DNA of 64,000 nt from Arenimonas sp. (GTDB taxonomy: Bacteria; Pseudomonadota; Alphaproteobacteria; Rhizobiales; Rhizobiaceae), in the NCBI GenBank assembly GCA_019459145.1, contig JAIBEK010000055.1, positions 1-64,000 of the forward strand, written 5' to 3'. The notes under the pieces were generated by a model, which ran no database searches, was not told where the DNA came from, and worked only from the letters and a program-made list of their open reading frames with translations. Below are positions 21,249-31,200 of this stretch, in pieces (within the stretch, counting starts at the first letter, position 1; each line of letters begins with the position of its first letter). A program made the translations under genes and the position numbers.

Positions 21249-24200
21249 AACTTCCCAATCTCGGCATTGCGGGCGGCCTGACCAAGGCCTTCATCACCTC
21301 GCCGCTTACCCCGCTCTTCCTCATCACCGCCTTCGCGCTCGGTCTCGTCGCCCTGTTGACGCTGCCGCGCGAGGAAGAGCCGCAGATTTCCGTGCCGATG
21401 GTCGACATCATCGTCCAGGCCGATGGATTGAAGGCCGAGGACGCGGTCAAGCTCGTCACCGAACCCTTGGAGACGATCATCAAGGGCATAAACGACGTCG
21501 AGCACGTCTATTCGCAGACCTCCGACGACCAGGTCATGGTCACCGCCCGCTTCATCGTCGGCACATCCGGCGATTCGGCGGTGCTGCGCGTCCATGACAA
21601 GATCCGCGCCAATATGAGCTCGATCCCGGTCGGCATTCCCGAACCGCTGGTGGTCGGCCGCACGATCGATGACGTGGCGATCGTTTCGCTCACGCTGACC
21701 CCGTCCGCCGACAAGGGTGCCGGCGTCGATGCGACCGCGCTCACCCGCATTGCCCGCGAATTGCGCGTCGAGATGGCGAAGATCGACGATGTCGGCTTGA
21801 GCTATCTCGTCGGCGAGACCGGCGACGCTATCCGCATCGCCCCCGATCCGGAGAAGCTCGCGCTCTACGGCATGACCCTGCAGCAACTGTCTTCCAAGGT
21901 GACGGCTGCCAACCGTTCGTTCTCGACCGGTCTGGTGCGCGACCAGGGACGGCAGATCGAGCTGGTCGCCGGCGAGACCTTGTCCACGCCGACCGAGATC
22001 GGCAATCTCCTGCTGACCACGCGCGACAATCGCCCGGTCTATGTCCGCGACGTCGCCGATGTCTCCTTCGTCACCGACACGGTGGACGCGCGCGCCTCGA
22101 CGGTTACTCGCGGCGAAAATGGCGAGCTGAAGCGCGTCCCCGCCGTCACGCTTGCGCTTGCCAAGCGCGCCGGCGCCAATGCCGTTCTTGTCTCGGAAGA
22201 GATCCTGCACCGTGTCGAGGAGTTGAAGGGCAACCTTGTCCCCGACAGCGTGGATGTCGAGGTGACGCGCGACTACGGCGAAAGCGCCAACGAGAAGGCC
22301 AACGAACTGCTCTTCCATCTCGGGCTGGCCACGCTGTCGATCATTGCGCTCGTCTGGGTCGCGATCGGCCGTCGCGAAGCGCTCGTCGTTGCCATCGTCA
22401 TTCCCGTCACCATTCTTCTGACGCTGTTTGCCGCCAACCTGATGGGCTACACGCTGAACCGCGTTTCGCTGTTCGCGCTGATCTTCTCGATCGGCATCCT
22501 GGTCGATGACGCGATCGTGGTGATCGAGAACATCGCCCGCCATTGGGGCTTCAATGACGGCAAGGACCGCCGCCAGGCGGCGATCGACGCGGTTGCCGAA
22601 GTCGGCAACCCGACCATCGTCGCGACCTTGACCGTCGTCGCGGCACTGCTGCCGATGATGTTCGTCTCGGGCATGATGGGTCCCTATATGAGCCCGATCC
22701 CGGCCAATGCCTCGGCCGCGATGATCTTCTCCTTCTTCGTCGCCGTGGTCGTCACGCCCTGGCTCATGCTGAAGATCGCCGGCAAGGCCAAGCTGCACCA
22801 TGACGATTCGCACGCGACCGGCGGCATTCTCGGCGCCGGCTATGCAAGGGTTGCCACGCCCATCCTGGCGAGCAAGAAGAACAGCTGGATCTTCCTCCTG
22901 CTTGTCGGCGTCGCCACGCTCGGCTCGCTGGCGCTGTTCTATACCAAGGACGTCACCGTCAAGCTTCTGCCCTTCGACAACAAGTCGGAATTGCAGGTGA
23001 CGATCGACCTGCCCGAGGGTTCGTCCGTCGAGACCACCGATGCAGTTGCCCAGGCCGTTGCAAAGGTCACGCTCGACACGCCGGAAGTGCTCAGTGTCCA
23101 GACCCATGCGGCAACCGCTGCGCCGTTCAACTTCAACGGCCTCGTTCGTCATGCCTATTTGCGGTCGGAGCCGGAAATGGGCGATGTGCAGATCAACCTG
23201 ACGCCGAAGTCGGAGCGTGACCGCTCGAGCCACGCCATCGCGCTCGATCTGCGCCAAAGGTTGCTCGCCGAGGTGAAGGTTCCGGAAGGCACTTCGCTGA
23301 AGGTCGTCGAGCCTCCTCCGGGTCCGCCGGTCATGGCGACGTTGCTCGCCGAAATCTACGGCCCGGACGCCGACACGCGGCGCGCCACGGCGGAGAAGGT
23401 CAAGGCCGCCTTCAAGTCGGTTCCCTTCATCGTCGACGTCGACGACAGTTATGGCCAGCCTGCCAGCCGTCTGCGCGCGACGATCTCCGGCGACGACCTC
23501 GATTTCTTCGGTGTGTCCGAGAGCGACGTGTTCGATACGCTGTCGATCCTCAACGGTTCGACGACGCTCGGCTATTCGCACCGTGGCGACGGTCGTGCGC
23601 CGATTCCGATCGTCATCAGCAGGCCCAAGGGCGCGATGGTGTTCGACGAGAAGTTCCTGTCGACGCCGATCCCGGCCAACCTTCTGCCGGGCTCGCGCTC
23701 GGTGGTCGAACTGGGCGACGTCATTCGTGTCAGGGAAGAACAGGCCTCGTTCCCGATCTTCCGCCACAATGGCCGCTATGCTGAAATGGTCACGGCCGAG
23801 CTTGCGGGCGATTACGAGGCGCCGCTCTACGGCATGCTCGCCGTGCAGGATGCCCTGGACGGCCAGGATTGGACCGGGCTGACAAAGCCGGAGATCGCCC
23901 TGCATGGCCAGCCGATGGACCAGAGCAAATCCGTGCTTTTGTGGGACGGCGAATGGGAAGTGACCTGGGTGACGTTCCGCGACATGGGCGCCGCCTTCAT
24001 GGTCGCCCTTCTCGGAATCTATATCCTGGTCGTCGCGCAGTTCGGTTCGTTCAAGGTGCCGCTCGTCATCCTGACGCCGATCCCGCTGACCTTCATCGGC
24101 ATTCTCGGTGGCCACTGGCTGTTTGCCGCCCCGTTCACCGCGACCTCGATGATCGGCTTCATTGCGCTGGCCGGCATCATCGTGCGCAACTCGATCCTGC

Positions 24201-24445
24201 TGGTGGACTTCATCCGCCACGCCAAGACGCCGGATCGGGAACTGACCGACGTGCTGATCGAGGCCGGCTCGATCCGCTTCAAACCGATCCTGCTCACAGC
24301 CCTTGCGGCAATGATCGGCGCGGCGGTGATCCTGACCGACCCGATCTTCCAGGGCCTGGCAATCTCGCTGCTGTTCGGTCTCGCCTCGTCGACGCTTCTG
24401 ACCGTGCTGGTCATTCCGGCGATCTACCGTGTGCTCAGAACCTGA
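21245..24445 (+). CDS. RND efflux transporter permease (second system)
   Basis: At 1066 residues it is a complete RND pump with two transmembrane bundles and two large periplasmic loops. The proton-relay aspartates are in GILVDDAIVVIEN (Asp421-Asp422). The first helix at about 17-37 is followed by the conserved PREEEPQISVPMVDI. The C-terminal bundle contains IALAGIIVRNSILLVDFIR. It closes the DUF2892-adaptor-permease operon, and a terminator begins 24 bases after its stop. No outer membrane factor is present. The pump differs clearly in sequence from the one at 3145, so this is not a local duplication. The substrate is unknown; the DUF2892 partner is the only hint. Confidence 0.92.
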   Translation: MKLPNLGIAGGLTKAFITSPLTPLFLITAFALGLVALLTLPREEEPQISVPMVDIIVQADGLKAEDAVKLVTEPLETIIKGINDVEHVYSQTSDDQVMVTARFIVGTSGDSAVLRVHDKIRANMSSIPVGIPEPLVVGRTIDDVAIVSLTLTPSADKGAGVDATALTRIARELRVEMAKIDDVGLSYLVGETGDAIRIAPDPEKLALYGMTLQQLSSKVTAANRSFSTGLVRDQGRQIELVAGETLSTPTEIGNLLLTTRDNRPVYVRDVADVSFVTDTVDARASTVTRGENGELKRVPAVTLALAKRAGANAVLVSEEILHRVEELKGNLVPDSVDVEVTRDYGESANEKANELLFHLGLATLSIIALVWVAIGRREALVVAIVIPVTILLTLFAANLMGYTLNRVSLFALIFSIGILVDDAIVVIENIARHWGFNDGKDRRQAAIDAVAEVGNPTIVATLTVVAALLPMMFVSGMMGPYMSPIPANASAAMIFSFFVAVVVTPWLMLKIAGKAKLHHDDSHATGGILGAGYARVATPILASKKNSWIFLLLVGVATLGSLALFYTKDVTVKLLPFDNKSELQVTIDLPEGSSVETTDAVAQAVAKVTLDTPEVLSVQTHAATAAPFNFNGLVRHAYLRSEPEMGDVQINLTPKSERDRSSHAIALDLRQRLLAEVKVPEGTSLKVVEPPPGPPVMATLLAEIYGPDADTRRATAEKVKAAFKSVPFIVDVDDSYGQPASRLRATISGDDLDFFGVSESDVFDTLSILNGSTTLGYSHRGDGRAPIPIVISRPKGAMVFDEKFLSTPIPANLLPGSRSVVELGDVIRVREEQASFPIFRHNGRYAEMVTAELAGDYEAPLYGMLAVQDALDGQDWTGLTKPEIALHGQPMDQSKSVLLWDGEWEVTWVTFRDMGAAFMVALLGIYILVVAQFGSFKVPLVILTPIPLTFIGILGGHWLFAAPFTATSMIGFIALAGIIVRNSILLVDFIRHAKTPDRELTDVLIEAGSIRFKPILLTALAAMIGAAVILTDPIFQGLAISLLFGLASSTLLTVLVIPAIYRVLRT

Positions 24446-24468
24446 GCCACGGACAGGCGGAAACGATG

Positions 24469-24498
24469 AAGGCCCGGGAATGGACGTTCCCGGGCCTT
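24469..24498 (+). terminator. Intrinsic terminator after the second RND operon
   Basis: Perfect 12-bp arms (AAGGCCCGGGAA and its complement) surround a 6-base loop, followed by CTCCATTTTC. It lies between the convergent RND and M20 genes, and the arms begin and end with A/T pairs, so it may work on both strands. Confidence 0.75.
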
Positions 24499-24520
24499 CT
24501 CCATTTTCGTGTTCATGCCT

Positions 24521-25684
24521 TCATTTCGTGGCAAGCCAGCTTTCGGCAAGCTCGACCCAGAAACTGGTGCCGATCGGCAGGATGTCGTCGTTGAAGTCAT
24601 AGCGCGGATGATGAAGCGGCGGATCGTTTTGGGTGCGTTGCGTGCCGACGAAGAAATAGCAGCCGGGCCGCTCTTCCAGCATATAGGCGAAATCCTCGCT
24701 GCCCATGGTCGGGCGCGGCATGTCGACCACCTTGTCCGCCCCGGCGAAGCGGGTCGCCAGCGTCCGGATGAAGTCCGTCTCCGCCTTGTGATTGATGGTC
24801 GCGTTATAGCCACGCTGGTAGTCGACGGTCACGCTCATGCCGTAGCTCGCAGCCTGTCCCTCGGCGATGGTGCGGATACGTTTCTCCAACTGATCGCGTA
24901 CCTTAGGATCGAAGGAGCGGACCGACAGCAGCATTTCGGCGCGCTCGGGAATGACATTGCTCGCACCGCCGGCATGGAAGGCACCGACCGTGATCACGGT
25001 CGGGTCGATCGGGTGGATGTTGCGCGAGACGATGGTCTGCAGCGCCATGATGATCGAGGCGCCACAGACGATCGGATCGGCGGTGTCCTGCGGTTCGGCG
25101 CCATGGCCGCCGCGACCGTTGACGGTGATCTTGCACTCGTCCACCGCCGCCATGATCGGACCCTCGCGCAGCGCGAACTGGCCGAATGGGATGGTCGGGT
25201 CGTTGTGAAGCGCGAAGACCGCGTCACAGGGAAATTTTTCGAACAGCCCGTCGTCCATCATGATCTTGGCACCGCCGAAATTCTCCTCGGCGGGCTGGAA
25301 GATCAGGTGCACGGTGCCGTCGAAATTCTTCCGCTCCGCGATGATCGCTGCCGCCCCGAGCAGCATGGCGGTATGCCCGTCATGACCGCAGGCATGCATC
25401 ATGCCGGGGTTCTTGCTCTGGTATTCGAGCCCGGTCTCCTCGAGGATCGGAAGGGCATCGAAATCGGCGCGGATGCCGATGCTTTTCGTGCTGGTGCCGT
25501 TGCGCAGCGTGGCGACGATTCCCGTCTTGGCGAGCCCGCGCGTCACCTCGTAACCGAGTGCCTCGAGCTTGCTTGCGACATAGTCCGATGTGTTGAATTC
25601 CGACAGGCCGATCTCAGGGTATTGGTGGAGATGATGGCGGGTTGCCACGACGTCGGCCATATGGTTGGGAAATTGAATTGTCAT
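24521..25684 (-). CDS. M20 family amidohydrolase (hippurate hydrolase/N-acyl-amino acid deacylase-like)
   Basis: The 387-residue zinc hydrolase has the M20D motifs in order: RADFDALP (about 77), CGHDGHTAML with metal ligands (about 99-108), PAEENFGG with the catalytic and ligand glutamates (about 134) and GSEDFAYM near 330. A HHPRYDFND segment closes the metal site. Members release amino acids from N-acyl or related amides, such as hippurate hydrolase, IAA-amino acid hydrolases and N-acetyl-diaminopimelate deacetylase. ATG 25684 (MTIQFPNHMADVVATRHHLH) fits the family start; a 41-codon upstream extension does not. It is divergent from a TetR-aminotransferase pair, so the three may act on one amino acid derivative. 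Confidence 0.87.
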   Translation of the reverse strand: MTIQFPNHMADVVATRHHLHQYPEIGLSEFNTSDYVASKLEALGYEVTRGLAKTGIVATLRNGTSTKSIGIRADFDALPILEETGLEYQSKNPGMMHACGHDGHTAMLLGAAAIIAERKNFDGTVHLIFQPAEENFGGAKIMMDDGLFEKFPCDAVFALHNDPTIPFGQFALREGPIMAAVDECKITVNGRGGHGAEPQDTADPIVCGASIIMALQTIVSRNIHPIDPTVITVGAFHAGGASNVIPERAEMLLSVRSFDPKVRDQLEKRIRTIAEGQAASYGMSVTVDYQRGYNATINHKAETDFIRTLATRFAGADKVVDMPRPTMGSEDFAYMLEERPGCYFFVGTQRTQNDPPLHHPRYDFNDDILPIGTSFWVELAESWLATK

Positions 25685-25966
25685 GAGGCACCAGGGGTTT
25701 GGCAGAGGGTTTGAAAGCGCGGGACACGGCAGCCGTCCCGCCGGCTCGTGATCTCGTCCCGAGGTTGTAGCGGATCTCGGTCGGCGAACGAGACCGGAGT
25801 TTTGCACTTGTGCCTCAATTATTCAACCGTATAAACAAGAGGTGGGCAGTGCCGAGGGGACGACCGGCATGCCTCAAGAATGGGAGCGGAGCATGAAGGG
25901 ATTGGGCTGGAGAGAACTCGAAACAGTGTCCGGCCCGGGCTCCGTGTCGACGCTCGGACCCGTATC

Positions 25967-26620
25967 GTGAGCCGCCGGCCCTTCCATCGCGCCGGGGAGG
26001 CGGAGCGCCGGCAGGACCTCATCACCGCCACGCTCGACTGTATTTCCGAATATGGCCTTCAGGGGGCGACCGTGCGCCAGATCGCCGCGCGCGCCGGCGT
26101 GACCGGAGGCTTGATCCGTCACTATTTCACCGGCAAGGACCAGATGCTGCAGGCCGCCTATCGGGAGATCATGGTGACCATAGGCACGACGGCAATCAAT
26201 GCGGCGGAAGCGGCAGGCAGCGATCCGCGCCGCCGGCTGCATGATTTCATCATCGCCAATGTCAGCCCGCCGATCACCGATCCGCGCACGCTGTCGTTGT
26301 GGGCGGCGTTCATCAGCCATGTCCGCGTCGATCCCGAATTTGCCCGCATCCACCGGGAAAACTACCTGAACTTCCTCGGCTCGCTGGAGGATCTGCTTTC
26401 AGCCTTCCTCGCCGCCAATAGCCGGCCGATAGCACCGGAGGAATGCCGCAAGCTGGCGATCGCCATCAACGGGTTGATCGACGGGCTGTGGCTGGAAGGA
26501 TCGCTCGCCGGCGACCTGTTCGACGATCAGGCCCTGCCGCGCATTGCGCTCGAATCGGTCGAATCCCTCCTGGGCGGCCTCAGCCTTTCCCACCCTGACG
26601 CTCCCGGCGACAAGACATGA
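25967..26620 (+). CDS. TetR-family regulator, BetI-like
   Basis: As annotated it encodes 217 residues. The helix-turn-helix is clear: RRQDLITATLDCISEYGLQG, then IAARAGVTGGLIRHYFTGKD. The motif VTGGLIRHYF and the C-terminal WAAFISHVRVDPEFARIHREN resemble the BetI subgroup of TetR. BetI controls choline/betaine genes in E. coli, but no betaine gene is here. I use the GTG at 25967, which gives near-typical BetI length; an ATG at 25880 would add 29 residues without family similarity. Its stop overlaps the aminotransferase start (ATGA at 26617), so the two are coupled. It probably regulates this operon and the divergent M20 gene. Confidence 0.78.
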   Translation: MSRRPFHRAGEAERRQDLITATLDCISEYGLQGATVRQIAARAGVTGGLIRHYFTGKDQMLQAAYREIMVTIGTTAINAAEAAGSDPRRRLHDFIIANVSPPITDPRTLSLWAAFISHVRVDPEFARIHRENYLNFLGSLEDLLSAFLAANSRPIAPEECRKLAIAINGLIDGLWLEGSLAGDLFDDQALPRIALESVESLLGGLSLSHPDAPGDKT

Positions 26621-27834
26621 CTGGACGACCCATGCGCTATGCTTCCATCACCGAACGTCTTGCCGATCTCGGATCGGGCAAATGGGCGATCCACATCGAA
26701 GCCCGGCGCAAGGCGGCCGAGGGCCTGCCGGTGATCGAGCTGACGATCGGCGAGCCGGATGTCCGCCCCGATCCGGCCTTGCTCGACGAGTGCGCCAGGG
26801 CCATGTATGCCGGCCGCACACGCTATTCCAACGGTCGGGGAGAACCCTCCGTGGTGGATGCGCTGGTCGAAAAATATCGCAAGCGTCGATCCGACGTCTC
26901 GGCACGCAACGTCCTATGCTTTCCCGGCACCCAAACGGCGCTCTTCGCCGTCATGCTCGGCCTGCTCGACCGCGATGACGAAGTGTTGGTCGGAGACCCT
27001 CATTACGCGACCTATGAAGGCGTGATCGCCGCGAGCGGCGCCCGCATGGTGCCGGTTCCGCTTCACCCGCAAAAGCGCTTTCATCTGCAGGCCGACGACC
27101 TTGCCGGCGCCGTCACACCGCGTTCGCGGGTGCTGTTGCTCAACACCCCGCACAACCCCACCGGGGCGGTCCTGACAGCCGACGAGATCGCCGCGATCGG
27201 CGAGGTTTGCCACGCCCATGACCTCTGGATCGTTTGTGACGAGGTCTACGAGGAACTGATTTTCGGGCGTGCCTTTGCCTCGCCCTTCGACGATCCGGCG
27301 CTTGCCGAGCGAACGATCGTCGTTTCGTCGATCTCGAAATCCCACGCTTCGCCCGGCTTCCGCAGCGGCTGGGCGATCGGACCGACGGAATTCTGCGACC
27401 GCCTGCTGCCGGTCTCGGAGACCATGCTGTTCGGCGTGCAGCCGTTCATCGCCGACATGACGGCCATGGCGCTGTCGAAACCGTTCGATACGGCGGCGGT
27501 GATGCGGGCAAACTACGAGCGCCGGGCCAAGCTGGTGGTGGACGGCCTCGCGCGGCAGGGAGTGCTGAAGCCGATGATGCCGGAGGGCGGCATGTTCATC
27601 GTCGTCGACGTCTCCGCGACCGGCCTTGCGGGGCAGGCTTTCGCGGAGCGCCTGCTTCGCGACAAGAATGTCGCGGTCATGCCCGGCGCCTCCTTCGGCG
27701 AGCAGGCCATCAATTTCATCCGGGTCTCGCTGACCGTCGACGATGAACGGCTTGCCATCGCCACACAGCGCATGGTGGAACTCGCCGCCGAGATCGCCGA
27801 GCTCAGCGAAGGGCGGCGAAGGACGGCGATTTGA
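26617..27834 (+). CDS. PLP-dependent aminotransferase, class I/II
   Basis: This 405-residue fold-type I aminotransferase shows ELTIGEPDVRPDP at about 40-52, the cofactor loop FPGTQTALFAVML, LLLNTPHNPTGAVL with the cofactor-contacting Asn at about 180, CDEVYEELIF, and the Schiff-base lysine in SSISKSHASPGFRSGW (Lys241). The C-terminal carboxylate-binding arginine lies in FIRVSL. It looks like the aspartate/arginine:pyruvate transaminase group, but substrate specificity cannot be fixed. It overlaps the BetI-like regulator by four bases. With the divergent M20 hydrolase, deacylation followed by transamination of an amino acid is a reasonable but untested idea. An ATG five codons in (MRYASITERL) is an alternative start. 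Confidence 0.88.
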   Translation: MTGRPMRYASITERLADLGSGKWAIHIEARRKAAEGLPVIELTIGEPDVRPDPALLDECARAMYAGRTRYSNGRGEPSVVDALVEKYRKRRSDVSARNVLCFPGTQTALFAVMLGLLDRDDEVLVGDPHYATYEGVIAASGARMVPVPLHPQKRFHLQADDLAGAVTPRSRVLLLNTPHNPTGAVLTADEIAAIGEVCHAHDLWIVCDEVYEELIFGRAFASPFDDPALAERTIVVSSISKSHASPGFRSGWAIGPTEFCDRLLPVSETMLFGVQPFIADMTAMALSKPFDTAAVMRANYERRAKLVVDGLARQGVLKPMMPEGGMFIVVDVSATGLAGQAFAERLLRDKNVAVMPGASFGEQAINFIRVSLTVDDERLAIATQRMVELAAEIAELSEGRRRTAI

Positions 27835-28212
27835 GACCGGCTGCGACCGCGTCCGGTCGGGCTTGAGCACAAGGTCGCGTGTCGCGTTCCGACCTGCGGG
27901 TACTGCTTTCGTCAAGCCTCCTCGGGCGAGTCAATCATTCATGGCATGACAAAAGCCGGCATCGCCGTCTACGACCTGCGTAGGCCTTGGCTACGGCCTT
28001 GAAATAAGGCATAAAAAAGCCAATTTTCCTAGCGATGCCACGGTACCATCTCCGCCTGGACGACTTTTCTTGCAGCCATCGTCTCGCATTGCGGGCTTTT
28101 TGAGTTCAGATGATTGAACGGAAGGCCGAAACTGTGCAAAGCGATGCGCCGGGGGATGGCAGCGGGTCAAGACGAACCCTGACGAGCTCCCTTTAACGAA
28201 AAACTCGAGATT
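27835..28212. other. Intergenic region upstream of ndvB
   Basis: This 378-base gap carries the ndvB leader. A 6-bp stem (GACCGG/CCGGTC, 27835-27858) follows the aminotransferase stop but has no T run. An inverted repeat GTTCA-N6-TGAAC lies at 28104-28119, about 95 bases before ndvB. AT-rich tracts around 28005-28035 could include a promoter, but no hexamer pair stands out. I see no gene. Confidence 0.45.
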
Positions 28213-31200
28213 ATGTCTTTGACCATGACGCCGAATGTTCCGTCGCGCGACCTAGAAACCAGGCAGATCGATCACAATGATGCGATCCGCGCTGCATATT
28301 TCACCATCGACGAGTTGCGCGAGGCCGCCGAGGCGCTGGCCCGGGATGGTGCGACGGATCTGCCGGGACTGATGGATTTCGACTTCTTCGCGCGTCATCG
28401 CGAAAACGAGCGGGAGATCCTCAGGGTCTACCGGGCGACCGCGACCGACGTCGAGGCCGGCGCCACGATCACGCCGGCGGCTGAGTGGCTGCTCGACAAT
28501 CACTACATCATCGAGGAGGCAATCCAGGAAGTGCGCCGGGACTTCCCCAAGAAGTTCTATCGCCAGCTTCCGACGATGAAGGTCGGCAACCGCGAAATTC
28601 CCCGGACGATGGCGCTCGCCTGGCTCTACGTCGCGCATACCCATTCGACGGTGTCGATGGAGGCGATGACGGCGCTGGTCGAAGGCTTCCAAAAGCACAA
28701 GACGCTGGAGATCGGCGAGCTGTGGGCGCTTCCGTCGATCGTCCGCTTCGTGCTGATCGAGAATCTGCGGCGGATCTCGACGCGCGTCGACCGGTCGCGC
28801 CGCATGCGTCGCAAGGCAAACGAGGTCGCCGACGAGATCATTCGCCTCAATGATGCGGCAAGCTCGACCGAACTCCTGAAACAGATCGAGCCTCTCGCCG
28901 AAGACAATACCTTCGCCACGCAGTTCCTCTACCGACTGCGCAACGGTTCGCAGAACACCAGCTTCGCCGTCTCCTGGATCGAGGGACGTCTGGAACGGGC
29001 GGGCCGTACCGCCGAAGAGGCGATGACGCAGGAGCACAACCGGCTGTCGTCCGGTAATGTGACCACCGGCAATATCGTCAAGAGCCTGCGCGAGATCGAC
29101 GACAAGGAATGGTCGGTCTGGGTCGAAGACGTCTGTCTGGTCGACAAGGTGCTTGCCCACCACACCGACTATCGCGATCTCGATTTCGGCTCGCGCAATG
29201 CCTATCGCAGCACGATCGAAAGGCTGGCACGCCGCTCCGACATGTCGGAGATCGAGATTGCCCAGAAAGCCATCGATCTCGCCGAGGAAGCGGCCCAAGC
29301 CGAGGAGTGCGTCGGCTCGCCCAATGTCGGCGGCTACCTCGTCGGGACGCAGCGTCCGCTGCTCGAGCGGGCGATCGGCTATCGCATGCCGCTCTGGCGC
29401 CGCCTGGCACTCGGGGTCCAGCGTCTCAACTGGATCTCGATCGCCGTCCCCGTCATCGGCCTGACGCTGGCGGCCATGGCCGTGGTCGGCTATTTCCTGT
29501 CGATGGCGGGTGTGTCCACGCCGCTGACCGTCATTCTGCTGCTGCTGTTTGCGCTGCCCGCCTCCGAAGGCGCAACCGGCCTGTTCAACACGCTTGTGAC
29601 CTTGATCGCCAAGCCGGTCCGGCTGACCGGCTACGAATTCAAGGAAGGCTTGCCGGATGATGCGCGCACGCTGGTCGTGGTGCCGTGCCTGATCGCCAAG
29701 CGTGACGATGTCGACGAGTTGGTGCGCAATCTCGAGGTCCACTATCTCACCAATCCACGCGGCGAGATCTATTTCGCGCTGTTGAGCGACTGGCGCGACA
29801 GCCCGGTCGAGGAAACGCCGGCGGACATCGAGATTCTCGAATATGCCAAGGGCCAGGTTGCCGAACTCGCGGCGCGCTACGCCCATGACGGCAAGACCCG
29901 GTTCTTCCTCCTGCACCGCCGCCGTCTCTACAATCCCGCCGAAGGCGCCTGGATGGGCTGGGAGCGCAAGCGCGGCAAGCTGCACGAACTGAACCTGCTC
30001 CTGCGCGGCGATCACGACACATCCTACCTGCCGGGGGCCAACATCGTGCCGGAGGGCGTGCAATACGTCATGACGCTCGATGCCGATACGCGGCTGATGC
30101 GCGACGCCGTCACCAAGATGGTCGGCAAGCTCTACCATCCGATCAACCGGCCGGTGCATGATCCGGAAACCGGGCGGGTCATCAGCGGCTACGGCGTGTT
30201 GCAGCCGCGCGTGACACCGTCCCTGACGACGGGCAAGGATGCCTCGGTCTTCCAGCGCGTCTTCTCGATGAACCGGGGGCTCGACCCCTACGTGTTCACC
30301 GTATCCGACGTCTATCAGGACATTGCCGGCGAAGGCACGTTCACCGGCAAGGGCCTCTATCACGTCGATGCCTTCGAGACGGCGCTGAAGGGCCGTATCG
30401 ACGAAAACACGGTCTTGAGCCACGACCTGCTGGAAGGATCGATGGCGCGCTGCGCCCTCGTCACGGATGTGGAACTGGTCGAAGACTTCCCGACCCGCTA
30501 CGAGGTCGAGATTTCGCGTCAGCATCGCTGGGCCCGCGGCGACTGGCAGCTCTTGCCCTATATCTTCGATCCGGCGCGCGGCATCACCGCGCTCGGCCGA
30601 TGGAAGATGGTCGACAACCTGCGTCGTTCGCTGACCCCGATGGCCTGGTTCCTCGCTTCGGTGCTCGGTTGGCTGTCGATGGACCCGGTCGGCGCCTTCC
30701 TCTGGCAGCTCCTGCTGATCTTCTGCCTGTTCGTCGCGCCGACGCTCTCGCTGCTGTCCGGCCTCGTGCCGCGGCAGACGGATATCGTTCCGGCGGCGCA
30801 TTTCCAGTCGCTATGGTCGGAACTGCGCTCTTCCAACGCTCAGGTGGCGCTGCGCATCGTCTTCATCGCCGACATGGCCTACATGATGGGCGACGCGATC
30901 GTCCGCTCGCTCTATCGCATGCTGGTCAGCCGCAAGCTGCTGCTCGAATGGCGAACCGCCGCCAGCATCCAGTCCTCCGCGCAGGGCAGCATTTCAACCT
31001 ATTATCGCAGCATGCTGCACGCCCCGGTACTGGCCGTGGTGGCGCTCGCGGTGGCGGCGGCATTCGGCGGCTACGGCTACCTGATCGGCCTGCCTTTCAC
31101 GCTGATGTGGGTCTTGTCGCCGCTCGTCGCCTGGTATGTCAGCCAGTCGGCCGAAACGGAGGACAGCCTGTTCGTGCCGGAGGAGGCAATCATCGAGCTG

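Noticed and set aside
21113..24220. Open frame of 1035 codons on the minus strand opposite the second RND permease
   Set aside because: It has the same antisense composition, with repeated Asp/Arg/Gly-rich text and no family features. The RND gene on the plus strand explains the region.
27835..27858. Stem GACCGG/CCGGTC after the aminotransferase stop as a terminator
   Set aside because: Only 6 bp with a 12-base loop and no following T run.
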